Source: JAYZQT01 sp964412235 (GTDB lineage: Bacteria > Pseudomonadota > Alphaproteobacteria > MPNO01 > UBA830). From it: 40,803 bases of DNA. The first letter of the stretch is position 1. Each line of letters begins with the position of its first letter. A program made the translations under genes and the position numbers. Location of the stretch: NCBI GenBank assembly GCA_964412235.1, contig CAYPNT010000016.1:1-40803 (forward strand), in the 5' to 3' direction. Below, in pieces: positions 23,927 through 32,845 of this stretch. The notes under the pieces are model-generated. The model saw nothing but the letters and a program-made list of their open reading frames with translations. It did not search any database and had not been told where the DNA came from.

Positions 23927-26272
23927 TTAACCCTCTCTCTCAATAAGGGTTGAAAGCCGTTTTGGCGTGATTGGAGTTTCATTAACTTCAACACCCATGT
24001 CACGGAGTGCATCATTCACCGCATTCCCAATAGCGGCCAACGGTCCAATGGCACCAGATTCACCCACACCCTTTATTCCAAAAGTCGAATAGGGTGAGGC
24101 TGTTTGCATATATTCCTGCGTGCAGTCCGGGACCATGGTAGCTGCTGGCACGTGATAATCTGCCAAGGTTACTGAAAGTGGTTGACCATTACTATCATAG
24201 TCAGATTCTTCGTATAAAGCGTTTCCTATACCTTGCGCGAGGCCCCCAATAACCTGCCCCTTGACTATTGCTGGATTAACCATCGTACCGCAATCACTGA
24301 CAATAGAGTAATCTAGTATCTCAACAGTACCAATTTCGATATCCACGGAAACAACAGCGCCGTGAGCACCGAAACCGAAAACTCCACCATGTACCTTGTC
24401 ATTGTACCCTGTCGTCGCTGTTAAGCCATTGCGGTCAGTGTTGTCCGGCAGGTTTTCAGGATGATGATAAAAAGCCTCTGCGATCACATCCAACCCCACA
24501 GAACCGGAAGGTCCGGTAGCCTCGCCATTTGCGACAGAAACTTCGTCTTCCTCGCATTGAAGAAGGTGTGCGGCAATGCGTGCTATGCGTGGAACAAGTT
24601 CAAGAGCGGTTTGGGCGATCGCGCCCGATGCAACTACGATACTACGGGATGAATACGTACCAGTACCGGCATATGCCGTTGAAGTATCACCAAGCCGCAC
24701 CGTAACCTTTTCTGGGATAACGCCAAGAATAGAGGTGACTACCTGCGCAAGGGAGGTCTCCATCCCTTGTCCGTGAGAATGGACACCAACCGATGTCCAA
24801 ACGCCGCCGTCGGGCGTTAGTTTTACAGTTGCCATTTCCATCCCCGGAACAAGATCAATTCCCCATGCAGAGTAACCATGAGGACCGGTGCCATACGCCG
24901 TCTGCTCATAAAACGTAGCAAAACCAACGCCAATCTTTCGACCATCTGGCTCACTTTCTTCTTGTCTCATCCGAATTTTTTTATAGTTAATTCCGGCCAT
25001 ACATCGCCGGAGTGCTTCTGGATAGTCTCCGCTGTCTAGATGCTTCCCCGTTATAGTGTCGTACGGCATCTGGTCCGGTTTAACCAAATTATCAAATCGG
25101 ACGTCCGTCGGATCACGCTGCACGGCCCGCGCAACTGCATCCAAAGTTAAGTCGTGAGCAAAACATGCGCCGGGTCGCGCCACTCCTCTAAAGGGCTGGT
25201 TAGCAGGCTTATTAGTACATACGGTAATGGACTTACCCCTAAAAGCGGGAACATCATAAGGGCCCTGAAGATTTCCAAGTCCCGTGGCCGCTTCAACCCC
25301 AACCGGCCAAGGCCAAGGAGAATAGGCACCGGCATCGACAAGGTATTCTCCCTCTATACCTAAAATCTTTCCGATCTCGTCTACGTACATTTGGATTTTT
25401 ATTTCGTGATCGCGACAATCCGCATCGGTCACAAGATGTTCAAAGCGGTCCTGCACCCACTTAATCGGCCTTCCTAATTTTAACGCAGCCCACGCCACCG
25501 CTACGGTCTCACCGTCCAGGTGTGTTTTGAGACCAAAACCACCACCGACATCCGGACAGATAACCCTCACATTATTAATTTCCAAGCCGAGAAACTTGGC
25601 CAATCCTCTCTGCATCGGATGTGGGAGTTGGTTAGACATCCAAACTATTAGCTCACCAAGCCGAGCGTCGAATTGGGCACAGGCACCCCGTCCCTCCATA
25701 GGCATCGGTGCTTGTCGCGCGAGATTAAACTCCCGCTCTATAACGTGTATGGCATTTTCCTTGGCTCTCTCGATATCACCATTTTCGAATACAGTTTCGC
25801 ATACCACATTAGAATCCCAATGATCGTGAATCTTAGGGACATTTTGGCTCCGGGCGTATGCAGGTGAAACGATGGCCGGCAATTCTTCAATCTCTATTTC
25901 AATTGCTTCAGCAATATCTTCGGCTTCAGCACGCGTTGGCGCCACAGCCATTGCTATTTGCTCCCCAACGTATCTTACCTTGCCTTTTGCTAGGACAGGA
26001 TAATCAGAAGCCTGAAAGCCGGGCAAACTCGCGGCCGACCGTATTGGTCTTACGTTGCCCAGATCATCAGCTGTGAAAACGTGCCCCGCCCATCCGGCGG
26101 GTTTTATAATGTTTTTGATACGTCCGTGCGCTAATTGGCTACGCGCAAAAGCCGCATGCCATAACCCAGAAAACTTTAGGTCAGGAACAAATTGGCCAGC
26201 ACCTTTTAGAAAGCGATCATCCTCTTTCCGTGGAATACTCGCCCCTACACCGGTCTTTTCCATAACAGTCAT
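23927..26272 (-). CDS. Molybdenum hydroxylase large subunit, molybdopterin-binding (CoxL-like)
   Basis: This is a 781-residue catalytic subunit of the xanthine oxidase family. The N-terminal IPRKEDDRFLKGAGQFVPD is the family opening, PDVGGGFGLKTH near residue 240 is a molybdopterin motif, and QPFRGVARPGACFAHDLTLD is the active-site region. KGVGESGAIGPLAAIGNAV carries the catalytic Glu738. The CO dehydrogenase form I signature (AYxCSFR) is absent; the loop reads PFRGVAR, so it is a hydroxylase of some other substrate, perhaps a heteroaromatic or aromatic acid (inference). AAGGAAGC precedes the ATG. It is the first gene of the long minus-strand operon, divergent from a luciferase-like gene across 287 bases. 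Confidence 0.94.
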   Translation of the reverse strand: MTVMEKTGVGASIPRKEDDRFLKGAGQFVPDLKFSGLWHAAFARSQLAHGRIKNIIKPAGWAGHVFTADDLGNVRPIRSAASLPGFQASDYPVLAKGKVRYVGEQIAMAVAPTRAEAEDIAEAIEIEIEELPAIVSPAYARSQNVPKIHDHWDSNVVCETVFENGDIERAKENAIHVIEREFNLARQAPMPMEGRGACAQFDARLGELIVWMSNQLPHPMQRGLAKFLGLEINNVRVICPDVGGGFGLKTHLDGETVAVAWAALKLGRPIKWVQDRFEHLVTDADCRDHEIKIQMYVDEIGKILGIEGEYLVDAGAYSPWPWPVGVEAATGLGNLQGPYDVPAFRGKSITVCTNKPANQPFRGVARPGACFAHDLTLDAVARAVQRDPTDVRFDNLVKPDQMPYDTITGKHLDSGDYPEALRRCMAGINYKKIRMRQEESEPDGRKIGVGFATFYEQTAYGTGPHGYSAWGIDLVPGMEMATVKLTPDGGVWTSVGVHSHGQGMETSLAQVVTSILGVIPEKVTVRLGDTSTAYAGTGTYSSRSIVVASGAIAQTALELVPRIARIAAHLLQCEEDEVSVANGEATGPSGSVGLDVIAEAFYHHPENLPDNTDRNGLTATTGYNDKVHGGVFGFGAHGAVVSVDIEIGTVEILDYSIVSDCGTMVNPAIVKGQVIGGLAQGIGNALYEESDYDSNGQPLSVTLADYHVPAATMVPDCTQEYMQTASPYSTFGIKGVGESGAIGPLAAIGNAVNDALRDMGVEVNETPITPKRLSTLIEREG

Positions 26273-26559
26273 TTGCTTCCTTTACTTGTTCAAGAAACCA
26301 GGGTGGCCAGTTTAACTCTATTACCAGCCTCGATAAATTTTTAATAAAAACATGACTATAATCGAACAGTTTGTTGTCAGCAGTCAATTTTCAGATAAAT
26401 TGTGTGCATGCCGTCAGTCAGACCCACTAAAAGACTTTTTATTCTGCAGATTAAATCGACTATTCGTGTCCGATCTTTGACTACTCCAAATCGATAATAC
26501 GACTATGATTACAGCTTTAGCAGCGATACTATTCAACATAGGTTTGGGAGAGTGATTAT

Positions 26560-27636
26560 ATGGAATTCGGCTATTTCACGTTAAGCGACAACCACTATTC
26601 AAATAACCCACGGTCTTCTAACCAATTTGTGGAAAACATTACCGCCGAAGCCGTCTATGCGGAGGAACTCGGTATGTACTCCGCTTGGATAGGGGAACAT
26701 CATTTTAATTCACTCGGAGTATTATCCTGCCCCGACCTTGTCCTGGCCCATATTGCTGCAAAAACAAACCATATTCGACTAGCGCCGGCTGTTACTGTGC
26801 TTCCTATTCACCACCCCATTCGGGTAGCCGAACAATGGGCCACGCTCGACCTCCTTAGTAATGGCCGGGTCGATTTTGCGACGGGTAGGGGATATGACCG
26901 GAGAGAGTACAGCCCATTCCATGTCGACTTTGAAAACAACACAGAAATTTTTAGGGAAGGTGTTGAAGTTCTTACACGTTTGTGGACGGAGCCAGGAAGA
27001 ATTGACCATAAGGGTAAGTATTACAGTTTCGAAGATATCCGTATAACCCCCAAACCGGTCCAAAAACCAATCCCCATATACATCGCGTCGTTCTCAGAGC
27101 CATCGATCGACCTGGCTGCGAAGCTTGGTGCAGGCCTGGTAGTTGCAACCTTTGCCGCTTCAATGACCTATGGAGGTCTTCAACAATTAGCGGACAAATA
27201 TCATGAAGCGTGCGCCCAGCACGGCAGCAAACCAAAACGACTAATGACGAGTTACTTTACGCATTTCGCAGATAACGATGCTGAACAGGCCGCCCAACGA
27301 GCGCGGCAACTTCGATATTATAAGGAGTGTTGCATCCCTGCCCTACCACGCACTCCAGAAAACACTCCTCCCAGCTATTCCTATTTCAACGGTATGGTAG
27401 ATAAATTCGATAAAATGAAACCAGAGGACCTTACAGAGAACTCAGTACTCATGGGAACATCACAACAGATTATCGACACGTTAAAAAAAGTTGAACAAGC
27501 CGGAATCGAAGAAGTGATCCTGTATTTTAATGTCGGTTTAAAACCTCATGAACAGGTCAAAGATGAGATGGAACGATTTATGGACGAGGTCGCGCCGGCC
27601 TTTGAGGGGAGCCATCTCCAGCGGCGCGCCGCGTAG
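26560..27636 (+). CDS. LLM-class flavin-dependent monooxygenase
   Basis: This is a 358-residue bacterial-luciferase family protein. GMYSAWIGEHHFNSLG near residues 39-54 is the luciferase-alpha-like motif with the EHH core. LAPAVTVLPIHHPIRVAEQWATLDLLSNGR spans about 74-103 and FATGRGYDRREYSPF near 106-120 is the FMN phosphate loop. Such proteins use reduced FMN and oxygen. GGGAG precedes the ATG by about 9 bases. It stands alone on the plus strand, divergent from the Mo-hydroxylase operon and convergent with another LLM gene (13-base gap). Cys-Cys in KECCIPAL near 264 is not a family feature. The substrate is unknown. Confidence 0.88.
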   Translation: MEFGYFTLSDNHYSNNPRSSNQFVENITAEAVYAEELGMYSAWIGEHHFNSLGVLSCPDLVLAHIAAKTNHIRLAPAVTVLPIHHPIRVAEQWATLDLLSNGRVDFATGRGYDRREYSPFHVDFENNTEIFREGVEVLTRLWTEPGRIDHKGKYYSFEDIRITPKPVQKPIPIYIASFSEPSIDLAAKLGAGLVVATFAASMTYGGLQQLADKYHEACAQHGSKPKRLMTSYFTHFADNDAEQAAQRARQLRYYKECCIPALPRTPENTPPSYSYFNGMVDKFDKMKPEDLTENSVLMGTSQQIIDTLKKVEQAGIEEVILYFNVGLKPHEQVKDEMERFMDEVAPAFEGSHLQRRAA

Positions 27637-27649
27637 CGACCCGCGGTTA

Positions 27650-28660
27650 TTAGGCTATTGCCGCACGGAAACGCGGCAAAACCTGCTCTCCAAATAATTC
27701 CACCGTTCTACCAGGGTCGGATGCCACACTTACCGTAAACATCACCCGCTTAAGCCCTGCAGCGTGGGCACGAAGCAATTGCTCGAGGCACTGATCGGGT
27801 GTGCCATAAATAGCAAAACGACTTGCCAAATATTCAAACAATCCTAATTCATCGACAAGCGCGGCATCGGCGTCGCTGGGACGCGTGGAATAACGATGAC
27901 GAAGCTCCATGATCTTTGCATGATACTCTTCTGGAACTCCTTGCAGCGTTAAATGGGGAGTTTTGAAAATATAACCACCAGCCATAAACGCGAGAATTGC
28001 GCCCGCTTTCTTGCGGGCTTTCTCACTATTTTCGTTGCAATCAAGGCTAGCAATCTGCCATGTCTCAACCTCCGATATATCGCGCTTTGCATCGTTAGCA
28101 CCATCCATCACTCTTCGTTCCGATTGCGCTATATTTTTAGCTGTAAGGCCATAATTGATAAATACGCCATCCGCTATTTCTCCCCCGAGTCTCAACGTGC
28201 GAGGCCCAGAAGCCGCTAGAAATACCTTTGGGGTCCTTGTAATCCAAGGAATATGTGCTACGCCGCCACTTAACGTGTCAGGATCACCCTGTAGTAAAGT
28301 TTTAATGTGCGCGACGCCCGCCTTAAGCTCCCCAAAACTAGATTTTTCCATACCTAAGTTAGTGGTCCCGCTGTGCCCAGCACCGATACCAAGTACCGTA
28401 CGATCAGGAGCGAGCCGATCAAGAGAGGCAATTGCGGCGGCAGACACAGCCGGTGTTCGAGAAACTAAATTTGTGACGACCAACCCTATGCGCGTTTTCT
28501 TCGTCCGTAGTGCGACCATGGTGGCAACGATCCAGGGATCCATGGCATTACCAGGGGTATCCGCAATACCTATCATGTCAAATCCGTACTTATCGGCTGC
28601 ACCTGCCATCCTATTTACGAGGGCAGAATCATAAGGCCAAAAGAAAAAACCAATTTCCAT
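27650..28660 (-). CDS. LLM-class oxidoreductase (methylene-H4MPT reductase/F420-type)
   Basis: This is a 336-residue luciferase-fold protein of a different branch from its neighbours. GFFFWPYDSALV opens the barrel, DMIGIADTPGNAMDPW near residues 29-44 and VVTNLVSRTPAVSAAAIASLDRLAP near 61-85 follow, and LGIGAGHSGTTNLGM near 89-103 is the cofactor loop. This pattern is common in F420-dependent 5,10-methylenetetrahydromethanopterin reductase-like proteins. Whether this organism makes F420 cannot be seen here; FMN is equally possible. It is a single minus-strand gene whose stop faces that of the LLM gene at 26560. The upstream 277 bases show no clear gene. The substrate is unknown. Confidence 0.86.
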   Translation of the reverse strand: MEIGFFFWPYDSALVNRMAGAADKYGFDMIGIADTPGNAMDPWIVATMVALRTKKTRIGLVVTNLVSRTPAVSAAAIASLDRLAPDRTVLGIGAGHSGTTNLGMEKSSFGELKAGVAHIKTLLQGDPDTLSGGVAHIPWITRTPKVFLAASGPRTLRLGGEIADGVFINYGLTAKNIAQSERRVMDGANDAKRDISEVETWQIASLDCNENSEKARKKAGAILAFMAGGYIFKTPHLTLQGVPEEYHAKIMELRHRYSTRPSDADAALVDELGLFEYLASRFAIYGTPDQCLEQLLRAHAAGLKRVMFTVSVASDPGRTVELFGEQVLPRFRAAIA

Positions 28661-28937
28661 GCGCGCAACCTTCGTATGTTCTATAATTTACCCCCACGCA
28701 GAAATGGAGATTATTCCCCTTTTCTAGTCAACACCTCTCGATAGGGTCAACATGCCCTCCTCGCTCAATCTGACATCTATTACATTCCTGTGACTTTGAA
28801 TCGTCAACGGGAGTACCTCGGACCTAAGCACCACACTTTGCCATTAAGCTTTATACTTTTACCAGCCGCAGATTTACTTGGAAATTCCCTTCGGGTCGAT
28901 TAAGCTCCTTAGCAGGTCAATCTTTAAGGAGTTTGTT

Positions 28938-29129
28938 ATGGCAACCTATGAATGTTCAGTATGCGGAATGGGCGTAAACGCTTCATGCGCCGCATGCGAC
29001 ACTCCCCTCGTAAATGATTCAATCAAACGCGATGATGGAACGGAAGTTCAAATTTCTAAATGTGTGAATGACCACGGCAAGATAAAATCACCAATGTGTT
29101 GCGGTCAAGACATGGCCTATAACGGATAA
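28938..29129 (+). CDS. Small Cys-rich zinc-ribbon-like protein (63 residues)
   Basis: This is a 63-residue protein with eight cysteines: YECSVCGMG at residues 4-12, SCAACDTP near 16-23, then SKCVNDHGK near 41-49 and MCCGQDM near 53-59. The first two CxxC pairs could bind one metal, and the last Cys and His a second. The tail resembles rubredoxin/desulfoferrodoxin-type small metal proteins, but I cannot name a family with certainty. AAGGAG lies 6 bases before the ATG at 28938, which fixes the start; a longer frame from 28878 has no such site. A rho-independent terminator follows 28 bases after the stop, so this is a well-expressed-looking single-gene unit between luciferase-like genes. Confidence 0.8.
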   Translation: MATYECSVCGMGVNASCAACDTPLVNDSIKRDDGTEVQISKCVNDHGKIKSPMCCGQDMAYNG

Positions 29130-29157
29130 CACTCGTTAAGCTAAAACATAAAGCAAG

Positions 29158-29182
29158 AGCCGCTCCTTCGGGCGGCTTTTTT
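29158..29182 (+). terminator. Rho-independent terminator after the Cys-rich small gene
   Basis: AGCCGC (29158-29163) pairs with GCGGCT (29172-29177) around a loop containing TTCG, followed directly by TTTTT. This is a textbook intrinsic terminator on the plus strand and ends the 28938-29129 transcript before the YciI-like gene. Confidence 0.85.
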
Positions 29183-29386
29183 CGCGTTAGCACTCAATTC
29201 AAAATAGTTCACATTGGAAACAATTGAAGAAACGCCTTTGGCCTCGGTTTTCTTTGTACAACACAGCGCTCACTCATGTCTAAGAACGGGGACCCAAACC
29301 CATATTTAATATATGGAAAATTGCGCGTTATGAAAAATACTTTCTACGGTACATTATCCAGATACCCCTAGCGGAAGGCTCTTAAA

Positions 29387-29764
29387 ATGGCAGTTCAACC
29401 GGCAGCACTATCTGAAATAATGGATAAATTTTTAGGATTAGAACTCTACATCTTAATGATCGAGCCACTTCGAGGTCCAGAAATCCAAAAAGGGCTATAC
29501 GATCATTTGCAACGCCAGATTAGTTTGGAAAAAGATGGTGTGATGTTCGGGGCGGGCCCGCTGCTGGATGAGGATGAGGCAGAACCCTCTCGTGGAATGA
29601 TGATAATTCGCGCGTCATCCTTTGATGAAGCCAGAAAAATTGCCGATGAAGAGCCCTATTTTCGAGACGGTCTTCGGACTTACACTTTGCATCGGTGGAC
29701 GTTAAATGAGGGGAGTATGAGTTTTACTGTCAATTACTCTGATCAAAGTGTACAGATTACTTAA
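29387..29764 (+). CDS. YciI-like (YCII-related) family protein
   Basis: This is a 125-residue alpha+beta-barrel protein. LELYILMIEPL near residues 17-27 is the first strand, then HLQRQISLEKDGVMFGAGPLLDED near 39-62, SRGMMIIRASSFDEARKIADEEPYFRDGLRTYTLHRWTL near 68-106. YciI folds are related to muconolactone isomerase-like ferredoxin barrels and often sit with ring-cleavage or chlorinated-compound enzymes. The usual Asp-Pro pair near the last helix reads Glu-Glu-Pro here. GGAAGG lies 9 bases before the ATG. It precedes an LLM gene by 34 bases and is probably co-transcribed with it. Function is not assignable; a decyclising or dehydrating helper role is possible. Confidence 0.8.
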   Translation: MAVQPAALSEIMDKFLGLELYILMIEPLRGPEIQKGLYDHLQRQISLEKDGVMFGAGPLLDEDEAEPSRGMMIIRASSFDEARKIADEEPYFRDGLRTYTLHRWTLNEGSMSFTVNYSDQSVQIT

Positions 29765-29798
29765 TTAAACCTCTTCTCTATTGGTGACGGAGCGCACT

Positions 29799-30908
29799 AT
29801 GCATCTCGGATTATTCATGATGCCTTTGCATCCCCCACAACGAACCCTCTCGGAGACCTTTGCGGAAGATACCGAGAAATCGCTCTATGCGGATAAACTT
29901 GGGTACACGGAACTTTGGTTAGGCGAACATTTTGCCGCGACAACAGAGCCTTTCGCATCACCCATGATGTTTATGGCAAACCTCATCAAGCAGACAAAAA
30001 ATTTAAAATTTGCCACTGGGGTAATTAATTTACCTAATCATCACCCAGCCGTGGTTGCGGGTGAAGTCGCACAATTTGACCATATGACGGGTGGAAATTT
30101 CATTTTTGGAATCGGCCCCGGCGGATTAATTTCGGACTTTGAACTCTTTGACAATTTGGACAATGATATTAGAGGGCGGAAATTCGAGGAATGTATAGAT
30201 TTAATCTTGAAGATCTGGCGGGGCAACCCACCCTACAACTTAAAAGGTGAATTTTGGACAGTAAAAATTCAAGAGGGGGTAATTGACGAGTTAGGAATTG
30301 GCCATATGTCAAAACCTTTACAAAACCCGCATCCTCCAATCTCTGTTTCTCTGGCAAGTCCATTCTCAAAATCGGCAGGTTACGCTGCAAAGAACAAATG
30401 GGACATCGTTTCCGCAAATATAAGTCCAGTTTATTCTGTTAAGTCTCACTGGGATATCTACAGAGAAGCGTCGGACGCGGTCGACCACAAAGTGTCAGGA
30501 AAAAATTGGAGAGTAGCTCGAAATATTCTCGTTGCACCCACGGACGAACTTGCAAAAGAACGGGTTTTTAGCGACGAGTCATCGAGTAGATATTATTTCA
30601 CGTATATGCATGGAGTCTTTAGCTCATTAGACCACCTTATCCTTGTTAAACCAGACCCAAAAATGGCCGATACGGAATGTACCCCAGAGGTAATTGTAAA
30701 CGAATGTGTCACATTTGGTTCTGCAAAGACGGTACTAGAGAAACTTGTCGCATTTCGCGATCACGTCGGCCCATTTGAAACCCTTCTATTAACCGGGACA
30801 GATTGGGGTGGTCCTAATAAAGAATGGGAAAAAGAATCTATGAAGCTCATGGCCGAGGAAGTAATGCCGAAATTTCAACAACACGCCAAGGCAACCATAA
30901 CTAACTAA
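29799..30908 (+). CDS. LLM-class flavin-dependent monooxygenase
   Basis: This is a 369-residue luciferase-like protein. The N-terminus HLGLFMMPLHPP, the motif LGYTELWLGEHFAATTEPFASP near residues 35-56 and KFATGVINLPNHHPAVVAGEVAQFDHMTGGNFIFGIGPGG near 71-110 place it with two-component FMN monooxygenases of the limonene/alkanesulfonate type. I start at the ATG at 29799 because GGAG is 6 bases upstream; TTG at 29781 would add six residues. It pairs with the YciI-like gene and faces the RutB-like hydrolase convergently. In the Rut pathway an LLM oxygenase opens a pyrimidine ring and RutB hydrolyses the product, so a related two-step reaction is conceivable, but this protein is not obviously RutA. 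Confidence 0.88.
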   Translation: MHLGLFMMPLHPPQRTLSETFAEDTEKSLYADKLGYTELWLGEHFAATTEPFASPMMFMANLIKQTKNLKFATGVINLPNHHPAVVAGEVAQFDHMTGGNFIFGIGPGGLISDFELFDNLDNDIRGRKFEECIDLILKIWRGNPPYNLKGEFWTVKIQEGVIDELGIGHMSKPLQNPHPPISVSLASPFSKSAGYAAKNKWDIVSANISPVYSVKSHWDIYREASDAVDHKVSGKNWRVARNILVAPTDELAKERVFSDESSSRYYFTYMHGVFSSLDHLILVKPDPKMADTECTPEVIVNECVTFGSAKTVLEKLVAFRDHVGPFETLLLTGTDWGGPNKEWEKESMKLMAEEVMPKFQQHAKATITN

Positions 30909-30934
30909 TACGATCCAAAGCTCCCCGTGCGTCT

Positions 30935-31642
30935 TTATTTCCCCTTATTTGACATCCAAATATTTTCAACGTCCGAGAGTGTACAAACCTCTCCAAAAAA
31001 CCGTCCAATATTGCGCAAGGTTGCTTCATGGTCATCTCGGGAATAGGCGGCGCTCCCATCCGATGGGAAGACAATATAGTAATCGCGCATAAACCCGTCC
31101 CTCGCCGTCGATTCAACACACACGTTAGTGGCAACCCCTGTCATAATTAAAGTACGGATACCGTTCGCCCTAAGGATTGTGTCTAAGTCGGTATTCAGAA
31201 AAGCGTTGAACCTATGCTTTATCACCCGTGCATCGTTTGGTTCCGGGCAAACATCGCCGTAATAGTCACCCTCCCAAGTACCATCTGGGCAAACCGGATA
31301 CTTGGTATAGCTCCCTATTCGAGCCCTCGCCGCCTGCTCAAGCCATACGTCGGACAGGTAATAATTTTGATCACTGGAATACACATTACGGACAAAAACG
31401 ATTAGTGCCCCTGCCGCGCGCGCTGTGGAAAGGAAGCTGGGAAGCCGTTTTGCCATTTCCTGGGCATCAGCCATGTCAAAGCCTTCCTTTGCCATAGTCC
31501 CCTCATCTGCACAAAAATCATTCTGCACATCAATTACAATCACAGCCGTATGCGGACCTATGACTTTTTCGGCTAGTCCTGAAAGGGGTTGAACATGGGA
31601 AATACGTTCCGCCGCAGCAAAGTTTTCTGTATTTTTGTCCAT
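30935..31642 (-). CDS. Isochorismatase-family cysteine hydrolase (RutB-like amidohydrolase)
   Basis: This is a 235-residue Rossmann-fold hydrolase with the complete catalytic triad: Asp38 (VIDVQNDF), Lys142 (VIKHRFNAF) and Cys175 (GVATNVCVESTARDG). The sequence around the Cys, followed by DYYIVFPSDGSAAY, resembles ureidoacrylate amidohydrolase (RutB), biuret hydrolase and carbamoylsarcosine amidase rather than true isochorismatase. These cleave amide or carbamoyl groups. GGAGGAAGGG lies about 11 bases before the ATG. It is convergent with the LLM gene (26-base gap) and about 100 bases downstream of an ACMSD-like gene on the same strand. A role in removing nitrogen from a cleaved ring is inference. 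Confidence 0.9.
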   Translation of the reverse strand: MDKNTENFAAAERISHVQPLSGLAEKVIGPHTAVIVIDVQNDFCADEGTMAKEGFDMADAQEMAKRLPSFLSTARAAGALIVFVRNVYSSDQNYYLSDVWLEQAARARIGSYTKYPVCPDGTWEGDYYGDVCPEPNDARVIKHRFNAFLNTDLDTILRANGIRTLIMTGVATNVCVESTARDGFMRDYYIVFPSDGSAAYSRDDHEATLRNIGRFFGEVCTLSDVENIWMSNKGK

Positions 31643-31744
31643 TCTTGCTTGTCCCTTCCTCCATTACGCGCATCAAGTACTTAAACCAATAAAACCAAAT
31701 TTAACAATGTTTCATAATTCAACTCGAGGTAATTATGAGGAAAT

Positions 31745-32686
31745 TCAATCTGTAAATAATGAAAGAGCGTTTTCTCGTTCCATTAAAGAGCGGTCCACTG
31801 CATCAAATCCGGCATAAGTTTGTATAAAACTGGTCTCTTTTAATATGGTTTCGTTTTTCATGTAGGGAAAATCAGTCCCAAATAACAAGTGATCACCGTT
31901 CGCCAATGCCTGCAGTGCACTAAGTGGTATATGGTCGCCTGACGTCGCAGTATCAAAATACAACGCCTCAAGATAGCTAAGAACCCCAGCAGGAACATTC
32001 TTTTCAAATTTAGCTAAGTTTTCAAAAACCGACATACGATGTGCTAGAAAAGGCACTGCCCCGCCCGAATGCGGCAAGATGAAACGGATATTTGGACACC
32101 GTTCAAGTAATCCACTGAACACCAAATTCGTTGCAACCCTCGTTGTCTCAAACATAAATTCAATGACGGGTTCAGGGATCGGTACGGCACAGGTGTTTGA
32201 TCGTGGGGGAAATGTGGGATGCACAAACACAACGGCAGATCGTTTATCTAGTTCGTTAAAAATGGAATCCATGTCGGGATGGCCAGGATATTTTCCCTCA
32301 ATATTGCTCATTAGACCGATACCCTCTAGCTCAAGCGTATCGAGAGCATATTCTACCTCGACCAGCGCAGCATCAACATCAGGAAGTGGTAATGTGGCGA
32401 ACCCCCCGAACCTTTTGTGTTTCGATTGTGCCATTGTTGCGAGGTATTCGTTACATTGTCTTGAAAGATCAACAACGGCACTCTGGTCTCCAAAATAAAT
32501 TCCCGGAGCAGAATAGGATAACAGAGTGAAATCAATTTCTAATTTGTCCATTAAGGCCAAAGATGACTGAGGAGACCATTCCGGAAATCCCGCATAGCTC
32601 ACAAAATTCCCTTTGGCGCTTTCCTGTGCCTCTTTTAAAAAACTCGGCAGAAGATGATGATGAACGTCAATTTTACCCGTCGTCAT
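31745..32686 (-). CDS. Amidohydrolase_2 family metal-dependent decarboxylase/hydrolase (ACMSD-like)
   Basis: This is a 313-residue TIM-barrel metalloenzyme. DVHHHLLP gives the HxH ligands (His9, His11), FVHPTF near residues 153-158 a third His, HSGGAVPF near 206-213 the catalytic His, and FGTDFPY near 272-278 the Asp. These are the ligands of aminocarboxymuconate-semialdehyde decarboxylase, gamma-resorcylate decarboxylase and related hydrolases, which act on carboxylated aromatics or their cleavage products. It is upstream of the RutB-like gene on the same strand (about 100 bases). The context is consistent with decarboxylating or hydrolysing an intermediate in aromatic or heterocycle breakdown. 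The substrate is unknown. Confidence 0.88.
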   Translation of the reverse strand: MTTGKIDVHHHLLPSFLKEAQESAKGNFVSYAGFPEWSPQSSLALMDKLEIDFTLLSYSAPGIYFGDQSAVVDLSRQCNEYLATMAQSKHKRFGGFATLPLPDVDAALVEVEYALDTLELEGIGLMSNIEGKYPGHPDMDSIFNELDKRSAVVFVHPTFPPRSNTCAVPIPEPVIEFMFETTRVATNLVFSGLLERCPNIRFILPHSGGAVPFLAHRMSVFENLAKFEKNVPAGVLSYLEALYFDTATSGDHIPLSALQALANGDHLLFGTDFPYMKNETILKETSFIQTYAGFDAVDRSLMERENALSLFTD

Positions 32687-32845
32687 TGCAATAAAGTCTC
32701 GCTATATCCAATCCGCGTTTATAACAAATTTGTACCCCATCCATACACGATTTTTCATTGTATCTTGTTGTCGCGCCAACATTAGTTTTCACTTTTTATG
32801 GTCACACGCTATTGGTGAGTATAAATCCATCCAATTCAATAATAT

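Noticed and set aside
23927..26272. Aerobic carbon monoxide dehydrogenase
   Set aside because: The form I active-site loop AYxCSFR is absent (PFRGVAR instead), so CO oxidation is not supported despite CoxLMS-like architecture.
29311..29325. CATAT-TTAAT-ATATG inverted repeat upstream of the YciI-like gene
   Set aside because: AT-rich five-base arms are expected by chance and no second copy was seen.
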